From Paracoccaceae bacterium (GTDB taxonomy: Bacteria > Pseudomonadota > Alphaproteobacteria > Rhodobacterales > Rhodobacteraceae), in contig JAIOYF010000001.1 in assembly GCA_021741245.1 (NCBI GenBank), positions 248,001 to 312,000 on the forward strand: a stretch of DNA of 64,000 bases, in the 5' to 3' direction. This document shows positions 41,897 to 51,510 of the stretch, piece by piece; the first letter of the stretch is position 1; each line of letters begins with the position of its first letter. The position numbers and the translations under genes are program-made. The notes under the pieces are model-generated. The model saw only the letters and a list, made by a program, of their open reading frames with translations, made no database searches and was not told where the DNA came from.

Positions 41897-41909
41897 TGTA
41901 ACACACGAC
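41897..41909. repeat. Possible integrase arm-type site, right end
   Basis: TGTAACACACGAC matches the left-end copy TGTAACACGCGAC (25049-25061) at 12 of 13 positions. It lies 47 bp inside attR. Confidence 0.45.
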
Positions 41910-41955
41910 ACGAAAATTTTTCGACTAAGTTCTTAATTTTACGGGATATTTTTTA

Positions 41956-41973
41956 TTGGTCGGAGCGAGAGGA
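41956..41973. repeat. attR core, 18-bp repeat within tRNA-Pro
   Basis: This is identical to 24945-24962. All but its first base belong to the 3' end of the tRNA-Pro gene, including the encoded CCA. Integration therefore left the tRNA intact. Confidence 0.9.
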
Positions 41974-42033
41974 TTCGAACCTCCGACCCCCTGCTCCCGA
42001 AGCAGGTGCGCTACCAGACTGCGCTACGCTCCG
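41957..42033 (-). tRNA. tRNA-Pro (anticodon CGG)
   Basis: The 77-nt gene on the minus strand has acceptor arms CGGAGCG/CGCTCCG, D-arm AGCGCAGTCTGGTAGCGCA, anticodon stem CCTGC/GCAGG with loop TTCGGGA (anticodon CGG), T-arm GGAGGTTCGAATCCTC, discriminator A and an encoded CCA. The phage element is joined at its 3' end. Confidence 0.97.
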
Positions 42034-42084
42034 ACCGTGCCGTTTGGATTAATCCCTTCGCCCGCGATTGGCAAGAGGGGGGCG

Positions 42085-43050
42085 CTATTGGCCGTGCCGT
42101 TCATCGCGCCGCAACAGCAGGCTGATGCGCGGCATAAGCCCGGTTTCGGCACGTGATTTATTGGACAAGACAGGGCTGTTCTTGGACACTTCTGCCGTAC
42201 CTTCGCGCAGCACGATATAAATGCCTGAACAGATGATGATTGTTGTGCCTGCGACCGTCCAGCTGTCGACGGATTCGTTGAAGAACAGGGTTCCATACAC
42301 GGCGGCCCAAATGATCTGCGAATATTGCATCGGCGCGACAATGACGGCCGGCGCTGTGCGATAGGCGCGGATGATCAGCAGCGCCGCGATAAAGCCAAGC
42401 CCTGCGATCACGCCCATCAGGCCCAGATGCTCGATTGGCATGGGCACGTAGACAAATGGCATCATCGCACCTGTCGCAAACACGCTGGCAAGCATGGGGT
42501 AAAGCATCAAGACAACGGCCCGCTCTTCGCTGCCGATCTTGCGCACGATCAATGAGTTGATGGCCCCCGTCACGGCCGCGCCCAAAGCGGCCAGATGGCC
42601 CAAAGACAGATCGGCAGACCCCGGACGCAGCACGATCAAGACGCCGACCATGCCAATAAAAACCGCAATACCCCGACGGATGCCAACCTTTTCCCCCAAC
42701 ATCGGAATGGCAAGGATCGTGATCAGCAAAGGCATCGCGAACAAGATTGCATAGGTTTGGGCAAGGGGCAGAACGGAAAACGCATAGAATCCGGCAGCCC
42801 CGGTCGTCACGGCCGTGACCGATCTCAAAAGCGACCACCACGGGTGTCGGGGGATCAGATTGCCATCGGAACGGTCACTCATCAGCATCAGCGAAACGAG
42901 TGGAAATCCCAGCAAACCCGAGAAGAAGATGATCTGAAACGAGGTGTAGTCAGAGCCAAGAAATTTGATGACAACATCATGCGTGGCGTAAATGCCAAAG
43001 GCAGCAAGCGCAAAGACTGCCCCGCGCAGGTTAGAAGGATGAACAGCCAT
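42085..43050 (-). CDS. DMT-superfamily EamA transporter
   Basis: The 321-residue protein has ten membrane segments in two EamA repeats (GAVFALAAFGIYATHDVVIKFLGSDYTSFQIIFFSGLLG; LAALGAAVTGAINSLIVRKIG). ATG 43050 (MAVHPSNLRG) fits the family start better than 43068. It resembles the DMT protein at 22403-23377 in layout but is a distinct paralogue. The substrate is unknown. Confidence 0.87.
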   Translation of the reverse strand: MAVHPSNLRGAVFALAAFGIYATHDVVIKFLGSDYTSFQIIFFSGLLGFPLVSLMLMSDRSDGNLIPRHPWWSLLRSVTAVTTGAAGFYAFSVLPLAQTYAILFAMPLLITILAIPMLGEKVGIRRGIAVFIGMVGVLIVLRPGSADLSLGHLAALGAAVTGAINSLIVRKIGSEERAVVLMLYPMLASVFATGAMMPFVYVPMPIEHLGLMGVIAGLGFIAALLIIRAYRTAPAVIVAPMQYSQIIWAAVYGTLFFNESVDSWTVAGTTIIICSGIYIVLREGTAEVSKNSPVLSNKSRAETGLMPRISLLLRRDERHGQ

Positions 43051-43342
43051 ATCTTGAAATCCACCCATGGAGGAACGCGCCCCGTATCGCGCTAAAGCCT
43101 TGGCTGTGCAAGGGCGGTTGGTGCTTGACTCGACTTAGTTGGCGCGATCTTGCTTTGCCCGCTTTGACATAACAGGCATGGCGCGGGAAGTGCGGTCTTG
43201 TGAAAGCCATTGGTCCAAGGCCGGCGCGATGTCTACGGGGTGGACCGGGCCGGGCGTCAATCATCTGCGCAAGATGCGACGCCTGAATCATGCGTGGAAG
43301 GCTGCCCCGCCATGTTCAATTCATGGCGGGGGCAGGGAATGT

Positions 43343-44449
43343 TTACAGGCTGGCGTCCAGTGCGGCAACGATGGCGTCGCCCATCTGGCTGGTCGAAACC
43401 GGTGAGCCGCCCTCTGGCCCCATCAGGTCTGCTGTCCGCAGGCCATCCGCCAGAACCTTTTCGACCGCCTTTTCAACGCGTGTCGCCTCATCCAGCATGC
43501 TGAACGAATAGCGCAGCGCCATGGCGAACGACAGGACGCAAGCAATCGGGTTGGCCTTGCCTTGACCCGCGATATCGGGGGCAGAACCGTGGACGGGCTC
43601 ATACAATGCCTTTGGCCGACCATTGGCCATGGGGAGGCCAAGGCTGGCCGACGGCAACATGCCCAACGAACCGGTCAGCATCGCGGCCATATCCGACAAC
43701 AGATCCCCAAACAGGTTATCGGTGACGATCACGTCAAACTGCTTGGGCCAGCGGCACAGCTGCATGGCGCCTGCGTCGGCGTACATATGGCTGAGTTCGA
43801 CATCGGGGTATTCCTTGTCGTGAATCTCTTGTACGACATCACGCCACAAGATGCCCGACTCCATCACATTGGCCTTCTCCATCGAGCAGACCTTGTTGCT
43901 GCGCTTGCGGGCCAGTTCAAATGCCGAGCGGGCCACGCGAGCAATCTCGGATTCGGTGTAACGCTGGGTGTTGATGCCGACGCGCTCGTTGCCCTCGACG
44001 AAAATCCCACGAGGTTCGCCGAAGTAGACGCCGCTCGTCAGTTCGCGGACGATAACGATATCAAGGCCCGCAACCACGTCTTTTTTCAAAGACGAGAAAT
44101 CGGCCAGCGCGTCAAAGCATTGTGCGGGGCGCAGGTTGGAAAACAGGTCCATTTCCTTGCGCAGGCGCAGCAGGCCGCGCTCTGGCTTTACGCTGAAATC
44201 CAGCTTGTCGTATTTCGGTCCGCCAACAGCACCAAGCAAGACGGCGTCAACCTCTTGGGCCCTTGCCATTGTGGCGTCCGTCAGCGGGGTGCCATGCGCA
44301 TCATAAGCGCAGCCCCCCACGAGGTCTTCGGACACGTCAAAGGTGATGCCGCGCTTGGTATCAAACCAGCCAATGATCTTTTTGACTTCGGCCATGACTT
44401 CAGGACCGATGCCGTCGCCGGCGAGGATAAGCAGGGAAGGATTGGCCAT
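43343..44449 (-). CDS. leuB: 3-isopropylmalate dehydrogenase
   Basis: The 368-residue enzyme oxidatively decarboxylates 3-isopropylmalate in leucine synthesis. [13 protein letters not shown] at the N-terminus, [13 protein letters not shown], the Asp-rich [29 protein letters not shown] and the NAD-binding [18 protein letters not shown] are all present. It is the last of the minus-strand leu genes and is separated from leuD by two unrelated genes. Confidence 0.96.
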   Translation of the reverse strand: MANPSLLILAGDGIGPEVMAEVKKIIGWFDTKRGITFDVSEDLVGGCAYDAHGTPLTDATMARAQEVDAVLLGAVGGPKYDKLDFSVKPERGLLRLRKEMDLFSNLRPAQCFDALADFSSLKKDVVAGLDIVIVRELTSGVYFGEPRGIFVEGNERVGINTQRYTESEIARVARSAFELARKRSNKVCSMEKANVMESGILWRDVVQEIHDKEYPDVELSHMYADAGAMQLCRWPKQFDVIVTDNLFGDLLSDMAAMLTGSLGMLPSASLGLPMANGRPKALYEPVHGSAPDIAGQGKANPIACVLSFAMALRYSFSMLDEATRVEKAVEKVLADGLRTADLMGPEGGSPVSTSQMGDAIVAALDASL

Positions 44450-44613
44450 GTTCGGCTCCGTGGTTGAAGGGTTGCGCGAGGCCTAGCCAATGGGGGGGCA
44501 AGGGTCAAGCCGCCCATCCGGTTTCAGGGGGTGGAAACTGCTGATGTGGGTGTCAAACACACAGCGAATGGGTCTGGCGTCGCCTTTTTCCGAAGAGCCC
44601 GGCACCTGGGGGA

Positions 44614-45591
44614 CTAAGGGCGGATATCGATCCAGATGGGCCAGTGCCGAGACGCCTCATTTGGGGCGGCAAGACCAGAGCCAATAACCGTTAGGGATGT
44701 CGATGGCAGAATATAGGCAACGCGCAGGGGGCCAATGGGTCCGCCGTAATCCACGGTATCCTTTTGTCCCAGTGCATCTTGCAACAGCGGGCTTGCCAAA
44801 AGGGCCCGGATCGCGTCGGGCCGTCCATCCCCCTTGATCGGATCGGCATTGGCCTGCCCGATCAGAACATAAGGTGCCAATGGTGGAGGAAGTTGGAGTT
44901 TGGCAGACAAAAGGGCCAACCAAAAGGCGGTTTCATCGTAATTGCGGCGACCATTGCGGTCGTCTGGCCCATCAAAAGCGGGTGTGGTTGCGTGCCATGT
45001 CAGCAGCCGTAGGGTTTGGCCATCTTGCAAGGTAACAGCGGTGTCATGATGCCCGGTGGTGGACAGGGGCAATGTGGCGGGCATATTCGACGGCCGCAGA
45101 TTGCCGGGCAAATCCTGCCAAAGGTAAGTGTTGAAATCGCGGCTCTGACCCTCGTCAATGGGCAGGGTCGACAGCAAGGCCATGCCGCCTTGGCCGGGAA
45201 AGGTGCCAAACCCGATGGCATCGCGCGCTTCATCCCGCCGTCCATTGCCATCCAGATCAAAGCCGCTGGGCAGGCCCGTATTTGGCCGCAAAGGGCGCAG
45301 ATGGGCAAACGGCTTGGCCAGTTGCGCGTTCAGGGCGGCCAGCGCAAGGCCCTCGGCATCAAAATCAATCCCGGCAAGCACAAGCAAATCCGCGTTCAGC
45401 GAGTCGATGGTTTTGGCGATCGTTGCAACCTGCGGGTCGGACTGCCGCAGTATGTCACGCAATAAAAGTCCCGGACCTTTTCGAGTCAACTCTACGTTCC
45501 AAAAGGCGATGCGCAAGCCTTCGGCACGGGCCGTTTGGCCAGACAGCACAACAAGGCATAGCGTCAAAAACTTGAAAAGCGTCGCCCTCAA
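44614..45591 (-). CDS. Secreted endonuclease/exonuclease/phosphatase-family protein
   Basis: The 325-residue precursor has a TTG start at 45591 overlapping the upstream stop (TTGA) and a signal peptide (LFKFLTLCLVVLSGQTARA). The EEP fold appears as LRIAFWNVELTRKG, LNADLLVLAGIDFDAEG, LRLLTWHATTPAF and YVLIGQANADPIKGDGRPDAI. Some catalytic positions differ from the usual form (a D/N pair replaced by QANADP), so activity is uncertain. It is probably periplasmic and co-transcribed with the membrane protein before it. Confidence 0.75.
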   Translation of the reverse strand: MRATLFKFLTLCLVVLSGQTARAEGLRIAFWNVELTRKGPGLLLRDILRQSDPQVATIAKTIDSLNADLLVLAGIDFDAEGLALAALNAQLAKPFAHLRPLRPNTGLPSGFDLDGNGRRDEARDAIGFGTFPGQGGMALLSTLPIDEGQSRDFNTYLWQDLPGNLRPSNMPATLPLSTTGHHDTAVTLQDGQTLRLLTWHATTPAFDGPDDRNGRRNYDETAFWLALLSAKLQLPPPLAPYVLIGQANADPIKGDGRPDAIRALLASPLLQDALGQKDTVDYGGPIGPLRVAYILPSTSLTVIGSGLAAPNEASRHWPIWIDIRP

Positions 45592-46421
45592 GCGGCGGCC
45601 AAGCGGCCCTCTTCGGTGTTCCGGGCGCGGCGAATGTCGCGGATCATCTCGGCTATCCGCCCCAGAGCGATCCCGCGCATGAACAGGCTTGCAGGAAGAA
45701 AAGACCATAGTGCCATTGCCCAGATAAGCGTTTGTGGCGAGGTGATGTTGATCGGGTTCAACCCGCTGAACCCAAGGCTTACCACAAACGGGATCACAAA
45801 GGGCAACAAGAAGCCCAAGGCGATGTTGATACGGCCATCGCGTTCCAGACGTTCGATCACATCGCCACCTGCGGAGGGATCAAAGGTCGGCAGGTTGATC
45901 CAGACGTTAAAGGCGCGCCCATGCAAGGGCCAAGCCCCCATTTTGAGCATGATCACAAAGACGCTCAGGCAGATCAGCGATGTAAGATAGGCCACGCCCG
46001 CCGCATCCCGCAGCGCAGCAACTTGGTCTTGTGAGGCCCCGACGGCCAACATCAGGGTCGCCAATCGAACCGGCGAGTAGGGAAAATCCATCGACATGCC
46101 AATCAACTGCCCGATGGCATGGACGAATTCTGAAAGGCTGGTGGGGTCTGTCCGGCCGCGTTCGATCAACGAAAGGCTGAAAAGTGTTGCAAACAGCATC
46201 ACAAAGCGCAGCCGGTTGAATGGGGGCGCATCGCGGAACTCGATCAGGCTGGGGTATTCGGCATTGTATTCGACAAAGACGAGCAGGCCAGCAAACAGCG
46301 ATGCAAGCGCCACCATTTGTCGCGTATCACCCGAGATATCGGACAAAAGCACGGAAGGTGTGGCAACAACCACCGCAACGAGCAACGCTCGAACTATAGC
46401 CCCGGTAAGCCGTGACGCCAC
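45588..46421 (-). CDS. Conserved membrane protein, unknown function
   Basis: The 277-residue protein has about seven hydrophobic segments. I use GTG 46421 (VASRLTGAIVRALL), which has AAGGTAG 9 bp upstream; the open frame continues to 46520 without hydrophobic or conserved sequence. Conserved-looking blocks are EYPSLIEFRDAPPFNRLRFV and MSMDFPYSPVRLATLMLA. It is 4 bp overlapped with the downstream EEP protein. The family is seen in roseobacters but has no known function. Confidence 0.7.
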   Translation of the reverse strand: MASRLTGAIVRALLVAVVVATPSVLLSDISGDTRQMVALASLFAGLLVFVEYNAEYPSLIEFRDAPPFNRLRFVMLFATLFSLSLIERGRTDPTSLSEFVHAIGQLIGMSMDFPYSPVRLATLMLAVGASQDQVAALRDAAGVAYLTSLICLSVFVIMLKMGAWPLHGRAFNVWINLPTFDPSAGGDVIERLERDGRINIALGFLLPFVIPFVVSLGFSGLNPINITSPQTLIWAMALWSFLPASLFMRGIALGRIAEMIRDIRRARNTEEGRLAAA

Positions 46422-46628
46422 TGCGTTTCTACCTTCAAATCGGTCAGGCCCGGTACTTTGCCGCGCCTTTGTGCCGTTATTTTTCCACCATTTATGGCGG
46501 ACTGCCTCAATCTCGCCCAATTTGTGCCTGCTTTCGTCTGTTGCCGCAATCCCTTGGTATGGTTTGATTTATCATTATGGCGCTTTCAGGGAGCATGTGT
46601 CGCCCGATTGCATCAAGATTGCGCCAAG

Positions 46629-46653
46629 AAAAAGGCCGCCCACAGGGGCGGCC
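46629..46653 (-). terminator. Rho-independent terminator downstream of leuD
   Basis: On the minus strand GGCCGCCC, a 4-nt loop and GGGCGGCC form an 8-bp GC stem followed by at least five T. It lies 25 bp after the leuD stop and ends that transcript. Confidence 0.8.
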
Positions 46654-46677
46654 CAAGATGTTGTGGTTGAAGGGAAT

Positions 46678-47283
46678 TCAGGCCCAAGGGCGGCTCAGCG
46701 CGGCCTTTGCCTCATATCCATCAATAGATGCCGCTTTTTCCAGCGTCAGGCCAATATCGTCCAGGCCGTTCATCAAGCAGTGCTTGCGGTGGCTATCGAC
46801 GTCAAAGGCAAAGCTCTGCCCCTCTGACGTGGTCACGGTCTGGTTTTCCAGATCAACGGTGATGCGGGCATTGGCCCCTTTCCGCGCGTCCGCCATCAGG
46901 GCGTCTACGACGTCTTGCGGCATGACGATTGGCAAGATGCCGTTCTTGAAGCAGTTGTTATAGAAGATATCGGCAAAGCTGGTCGAGATCACGCAGCGGA
47001 TGCCGAAATCCAACAGCGCCCAAGGTGCGTGTTCACGGCTTGACCCGCAGCCAAAGTTATCACCTGCGACCAGAATCTCGGCGGTCCGATAGGCCGGTTG
47101 GTTCAGCACGAAATCTTCGATTTCAGTGCCATCCAAGGTGTAACGCATCTCGTCAAACAGGTTTACCCCAAGACCCGAACGCTTGATGGTTTTCAAAAAC
47201 TGCTTTGGAATGATCATATCTGTGTCGATATTGACCAGCGGCATGGGGGCCGCGATGCCGGTGAGGGTGGTGAACTTATCCAT
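46678..47283 (-). CDS. leuD: 3-isopropylmalate dehydratase small subunit
   Basis: The 201-residue protein pairs with LeuC to isomerise 2- to 3-isopropylmalate. The swivel domain motifs are [16 protein letters not shown] (residues 18-33), [21 protein letters not shown] and [21 protein letters not shown] 47283 (MDKFTTLTG) is chosen by homology over the longer frame. It has its own terminator. leuC lies 0.7 kb upstream on the same strand, with an opposite-strand gene between. Confidence 0.95.
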   Translation of the reverse strand: MDKFTTLTGIAAPMPLVNIDTDMIIPKQFLKTIKRSGLGVNLFDEMRYTLDGTEIEDFVLNQPAYRTAEILVAGDNFGCGSSREHAPWALLDFGIRCVISTSFADIFYNNCFKNGILPIVMPQDVVDALMADARKGANARITVDLENQTVTTSEGQSFAFDVDSHRKHCLMNGLDDIGLTLEKAASIDGYEAKAALSRPWA

Positions 47284-47389
47284 GGTATCCTGGCTTTCTG
47301 TGGCTGCGACGTGTCGAGTACAGTGCAGCAGTGTCTGAAATGGTCCCGTGCAGATCGGGGGGTGTGGCAGAATGTTTGAAGGTGTCGAC

Positions 47390-47977
47390 ATGGCTGGCCT
47401 TTTGGCCTGCGTATCGAGACGTTGGTCGCCAGCGATTGGCGACCCTAACTTGGCTGGCTGGCTGACCGTTCTTGACTATGGCCTTTGTGCCGTCCTTGCA
47501 GGTGCAGTTCTGCGGCAGGCGGCGCAGGAGGGGCGCGAACGACGCTTTTGGCTGTTGTTGTGTGGCCTGATGCTGTTTTTTGCCGTCAACAAGCAGTTGG
47601 ACTTGCAGTCGGCGCTGACGGCCGCCGGGCGATGCGTGGCGCAGGCGCAGGGGTGGTATGAAGACCGGCGCGGTTTCCAGCGGCATTTCATCGAAGCTTT
47701 GCTTGCCGCTACGGCCCTGTGTTTTGCCCTTGGCCTTTACCTGATGCGCAAAAACCTGCGCCGCAACGGTCTGGCCATTCTGGGCCTGACCATTGTTGCC
47801 GGTTTCGTTGCGACACGGGCGGTTGGGTTTCATCACTTTGATGCCTTGATCAACAAACGGTTCTTTGATGTTAGGGTCAACTTCATCTTTGAGAATACAG
47901 GCCTGATCCTGATCGCCGTGAACAGCCTGACCTTGATGGCCACGACCCGAGGGTCAGCGGCACGCTCTGGCCACTGA
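47390..47977 (+). CDS. Membrane protein, unknown function
   Basis: The 195-residue protein has four or five hydrophobic segments ([66 protein letters not shown]). GAAGG precedes ATG 47390. It lies between leuD and leuC on the opposite strand, ending 16 bp from the leuC stop. I recognise no family. Confidence 0.65.
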   Translation: MAGLLACVSRRWSPAIGDPNLAGWLTVLDYGLCAVLAGAVLRQAAQEGRERRFWLLLCGLMLFFAVNKQLDLQSALTAAGRCVAQAQGWYEDRRGFQRHFIEALLAATALCFALGLYLMRKNLRRNGLAILGLTIVAGFVATRAVGFHHFDALINKRFFDVRVNFIFENTGLILIAVNSLTLMATTRGSAARSGH

Positions 47978-47992
47978 CCCCCGCAGCATTCG

Positions 47993-49399
47993 TCACATCA
48001 TCTCGCGCACATCGGTCAGGTGGCCGGTAAGGGCCGCAGCCGCTGCCATCGCGGGAGAGAGCAGGTGGGTGCGCCCCCCTCGGCCCTGACGGCCCTCGAA
48101 GTTGCGGTTTGAGGTTGCGGCACAGCGTTCGCCCGGCGCCAGTTGGTCGGGGTTCATCGCCAAGCACATCGAGCAGCCTGCCAGACGCCATTCAAAGCCT
48201 GCGTCGATGAAGATCTGGGCCAGACCCTCTTCCTCCGCCTGTGCGCGCACAAGGCCCGAACCGGGTACGACCATAGCGCGCAGGCCGTCCTTTTTCTTCT
48301 TGCCCTTCAGGATGGCTGCGGCGGCGCGCAGATCCTCAATTCGGCCATTGGTGCACGATCCGATGAAGACGGTGTCGATCTTGATGTCCGACAGCTTCAT
48401 CCCCGGTGTCAGGCCCATATAGTCGAGCGAGCGTTGAACAGCCTCGACCTTGCCGCCGGTGAAATCGGATGGGCTGGGCACCATGCCGGTGATGGGCAGC
48501 ACGTCTTCGGGCGATGTGCCCCAAGTGACGACGGGGGCAATATCTTCGCCCTTCAGGGTGATGGCCTTGTCCCAATGGGCATCGTCATCCGAGAAGAGGG
48601 TTTTCCAATAGCTGACGGCAGCCTCCCACGCGGCCCCCTTGGGGGCATGTGGCCGGCCCATGCAATAGGCAAAGGTCTTTTCATCCGGCGCGATCAGGCC
48701 CGCACGGGCGCCGCCCTCGATGGCCATGTTGCACACAGTCATGCGGCCTTCCATCGACAGTTCGCGGATGGCTTGGCCACAGTATTCGATGACATAGCCG
48801 GTGCCGCCTGCGGTGCCTGTGGCGCCGATGACGGAAAGGGTGATGTCTTTGGCCGTAACGCCGGGGCGCAGAGAGCCGGTGATCTCAACCTTGAAGTTCT
48901 TGGCTTTGCGCTGAATCAGCGTTTGTGTGGCAAGAACGTGTTCGACCTCTGACGTGCCGATGCCATGCGCAAGCGATCCGAACGCGCCATGGGTTGCCGT
49001 GTGGCTGTCCCCACAAACCACGGTCATGCCCGGCAGTGTCCAGCCCTGTTCGGGGCCGACGATGTGGACGATTCCTTGGCGCACATCTGATACAGGGTAA
49101 TAGTGGATGCCGAAATCGCGGGCGTTTTGGTCAAGGGCGGCCACCTGAATGCGGCTGTCTTCGGTCATCGTGGCCGCATTTGCACGGTCCAGCGTCGTGG
49201 GCACGTTGTGGTCCGGCACGGCAATGGTTTTTTCGGGCGCACGGACCTTGCGGTTGGTCATGCGCAGCCCTTCAAACGCTTGCGGGCTTGTCACCTCATG
49301 CACGAGGTGGCGGTCGATATACAGCAAGCAAGTGCCGTCCTCGGCCTGATGGACGACGTGGTCATCCCAGATTTTGTCATAAAGGGTACGAGCGGTCAT
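47993..49399 (-). CDS. leuC: 3-isopropylmalate dehydratase large subunit
   Basis: The 468-residue aconitase-family [4Fe-4S] enzyme has cluster Cys residues in [16 protein letters not shown] and [39 protein letters not shown] and [14 protein letters not shown] (substrate loop) are standard. ATG 49399 ([16 protein letters not shown]) is the family start. It works with LeuD. Confidence 0.96.
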   Translation of the reverse strand: MTARTLYDKIWDDHVVHQAEDGTCLLYIDRHLVHEVTSPQAFEGLRMTNRKVRAPEKTIAVPDHNVPTTLDRANAATMTEDSRIQVAALDQNARDFGIHYYPVSDVRQGIVHIVGPEQGWTLPGMTVVCGDSHTATHGAFGSLAHGIGTSEVEHVLATQTLIQRKAKNFKVEITGSLRPGVTAKDITLSVIGATGTAGGTGYVIEYCGQAIRELSMEGRMTVCNMAIEGGARAGLIAPDEKTFAYCMGRPHAPKGAAWEAAVSYWKTLFSDDDAHWDKAITLKGEDIAPVVTWGTSPEDVLPITGMVPSPSDFTGGKVEAVQRSLDYMGLTPGMKLSDIKIDTVFIGSCTNGRIEDLRAAAAILKGKKKKDGLRAMVVPGSGLVRAQAEEEGLAQIFIDAGFEWRLAGCSMCLAMNPDQLAPGERCAATSNRNFEGRQGRGGRTHLLSPAMAAAAALTGHLTDVREMM

Positions 49400-49618
49400 G
49401 GCGCAACTTTCCGTATTGGGCGATGGGAATGGGAAGGGCGGGTGCGCAAGGCTGCGCAACGGACGTTAGCGAAGTCGCGCGAGGACAGACCGATTTTCAC
49501 GGGTAAAGCGCCAAGGCATGCGCGCGTGGTCGGCCATGTCAAAAAAGCGGATCATGGGGAGGGTTCATAGCCTCGAATCCCCTGTCAGGCAAGCTGTGTG
49601 ATAAGGGGATCGGGGGAT

Positions 49619-50200
49619 ATGATGCGCAATCTGGTTCGGGCGGTGGCGATGGGGATGATGATGGCACAAACGGCAGGGGCAGACACGTTCAAGGGTTATG
49701 AAATGCCACCCTACCGGGTCGAGGCCCAAGACGGCGCGCGCGAAGTCCGGGTGTATGGCCCGCATGTTGTGGCAGAAGTTATGGTCGCAGGCGACCGTGC
49801 CACGGCCATCAGCAGGGGCTTTTCGGCTCTGGCGGGCTATATCTTTGGCGGGAATGATCAAGGCGCCAAGGTCGCGATGACCGTTCCCGTGGCACAAGAG
49901 CTGCAAGGCGCGAACTGGCATGTGCGGTTCATGATGCCATCGGAATATACGGTGGATAGCCTGCCAAAGCCCAATGACAGCCGGATCCGCTTTGTGCAAA
50001 TGCCCGGTGATCGTCAGGTGGTGGAACGGTTTTCGGGCATGCCCGGCAATGCCGATATGGGCGGGCGGGCTGATGCTTTGCGGGCATGGGCTGCCGCGCG
50101 GGGCCTGACTGTCGTGGGCGCGCCAAAGTACTACTTCTACGACGCCCCCATGACACTGCCATGGAAGCGGCGCAATGAAGTTGCCCTGACGGTGAAATAG
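49619..50200 (+). CDS. SOUL family heme-binding protein, secreted
   Basis: The 193-residue precursor has a signal peptide (LVRAVAMGMMMAQTAGA). The SOUL/HBP domain follows: YEMPPYRVEAQDGAREVRVYGPHVVAEV, FSALAGYIFGGNDQGAKVAMTVPV and VRFMMPSEYTVDSLPKPND. Members bind heme or tetrapyrroles. It is likely periplasmic. ATG 49619 and 49622 are both possible. It is monocistronic. Confidence 0.87.
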   Translation: MMRNLVRAVAMGMMMAQTAGADTFKGYEMPPYRVEAQDGAREVRVYGPHVVAEVMVAGDRATAISRGFSALAGYIFGGNDQGAKVAMTVPVAQELQGANWHVRFMMPSEYTVDSLPKPNDSRIRFVQMPGDRQVVERFSGMPGNADMGGRADALRAWAAARGLTVVGAPKYYFYDAPMTLPWKRRNEVALTVK

Positions 50201-50671
50201 CCACCGCCCGCAGATCCGCCAGCCGGGGACACCGCCCTTGGTAATTTTGGCGAGGGTTTCGAATCGGGTGCCGTGTCCCTTGCCCGCATGGCCCCTTTGG
50301 GTGCTGATCCCGCTATTTGCAGGGTGGGAAAGGCCGTGTCTTGCGGGCCTTGGGCTTCCTGCACGACGACAGAATAGAAAATGGTCGGTCCCCTTCACTT
50401 GCGGTTGCCCTGATCGTGGAGGCTTGGTTGCGCGATGTGCCGGGGCAAGCGGTGTTTGATGCCATCTTGCCTTGCGAAGGGGCGCGATAGGCGATAAGGC
50501 CACGGGCTTGTCCCGCATTTGTTGAGATTGCGCCCGTGTGGTGCTAGTCTTTGGGAGAGCCCGGCGCCGGGGCATGGTCGGGCGTGACTTTTGGAGGACG
50601 ATGTCCTGTCTCATTCAGACCCAGCCACCGGCCTGCCGGTCGGCCCCCGCGAGCAACGGCGTGCAGATCGC
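50201..50671 (+). other. Long spacer with a possible decayed ORF
   Basis: There is no intact recognisable gene. A 57-residue frame at 50317-50490 (TTG start) reads GRVLRALGFLHDDRIENGRS then PSLAVALIVEAWLRD, with natural-looking composition. A neighbouring frame just upstream reads GNFGEGFESGAVSLARMAPL. The two could be pieces of a frameshifted gene. The promoter of rsfS must also lie here. Confidence 0.3.
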
Positions 50672-51040
50672 ATGACCGCCCCCGATTATACATCCGAGCA
50701 GCTGCTGGAAGCTGTCATGTCTTCGGTTGATGACGACAAGGCCGAAGAAATCGTGCAGATTGATCTGCGCGGTCGGTCGGACGTTGCCGATTACATGGTG
50801 ATCTGCTCTGGCCGATCATCGCGTCAGGTCGCCTCGATCTCGGAAAAGCTTGCCGAACGCTTGAAAGTCGCCTTTGGCATTCAATCTCGGATGGAAGGCA
50901 AAGAGACCGGCGATTGGGTCTTGATCGATGCAGGCGATGTGATCGTCCATGTGTTCCGGCCCGAAGTGCGCGATTTCTATCAGCTTGAAAAAATGTGGCT
51001 GCCTTCGGGGGCCTCGCCGGCGCGCAGCTCGCAAATCTGA
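50672..51040 (+). CDS. rsfS: Ribosomal silencing factor RsfS
   Basis: The 122-residue protein (from ATG 50672) has DDDKAEEIVQIDLRGRSDVADYMVICSGRSSRQVASISEKLAERLK and GDWVLIDAGDVIVHVFRPEVRDFYQLEKMW, the RsfS/Iojap signature. It binds L14 and blocks subunit joining in starvation. The frame is open to 50591, so an N-terminal extension is possible. The stop overlaps rlmH by 1 nt, the usual rsfS-rlmH pairing. Confidence 0.93.
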   Translation: MTAPDYTSEQLLEAVMSSVDDDKAEEIVQIDLRGRSDVADYMVICSGRSSRQVASISEKLAERLKVAFGIQSRMEGKETGDWVLIDAGDVIVHVFRPEVRDFYQLEKMWLPSGASPARSSQI

Positions 51041-51510
51041 TGCGTGTGCATCTTTGTGCCGTGGGGCGTTTGCGCCACGGCCCCGAGCGCGATCTGTGGG
51101 ACGATTATACGACGCGCTTTGATCGAACCGGGCGCGCGCTGTTCCTTGGCCCGCTGGACTTGCACGAAGTCGAAGACAAAAAGAATGCTGGAATGGCAGC
51201 CGAGGCAGAACTTCTGTCGCGGGCCATTCCGTCGGGCGCGCAAGTGGTGACCTTGGATGAACGCGGCCAGGTTCTCAGCAGCCCGGAGTTTGCGCAAAGT
51301 CTGGCCAAGTGGCGCGACGATGGCAGGCAAGATCTTGCCTTTGTGATTGGCGGTGCGGATGGCATTGATCCAAGCCTGCGGTCACGTGCGCATAGTTCGA
51401 TCAGTTTTGGAAAAATGGTCTGGCCTCATATGCTGGTCCGGGTCATGCTGGCCGAGCAATTGTATCGGGCGGCATCCATTTTGGCCGGATTGCCCTATCA
51501 CCGCGCCTGA
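51040..51510 (+). CDS. rlmH: 23S rRNA pseudouridine-1915 N3-methyltransferase
   Basis: The 156-residue SPOUT-class enzyme methylates pseudouridine 1915 in helix 69. The knotted SAM-binding region is FVIGGADGIDPSLRSRAHSSISFGKMVWPHMLVRVMLAEQLYRAASILAGLPYHR. It begins at ATG 51040 within TGATG, coupled to rsfS. Confidence 0.95.
   Translation: MRVHLCAVGRLRHGPERDLWDDYTTRFDRTGRALFLGPLDLHEVEDKKNAGMAAEAELLSRAIPSGAQVVTLDERGQVLSSPEFAQSLAKWRDDGRQDLAFVIGGADGIDPSLRSRAHSSISFGKMVWPHMLVRVMLAEQLYRAASILAGLPYHRA

Larger units (their letters stand above)
24945..41973. mobile_element. 17-kb integrated phage-like element at tRNA-Pro(CGG)
   Basis: The boundaries are the 18-bp repeats. The cargo in order is: integrase; portal; GTA-gp10-like chaperone; protease-capsid fusion; small protein; second tail-chaperone-like protein; HNH; tandem-HTH protein; a reversed STAS-GHKL/DUF4325 cassette; connector; HK97 gp10; DUF3168; head-tail adaptor; TerS; TerL; tape measure; repeat locus; RHH-like protein; and three small unknowns. 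Recognisable tail tube, baseplate, fibre, lysis, replication and CI-type repressor genes are missing. At 17 kb it is under half the size of a typical siphovirus. It is either a capsid-forming satellite or a reduced prophage. Confidence 0.9.

Noticed and set aside
41957-42033. tRNA-Pro inactivated by integration
   Set aside because: The att core restores the 3' end including CCA, and all arms pair correctly, so the tRNA should be functional.
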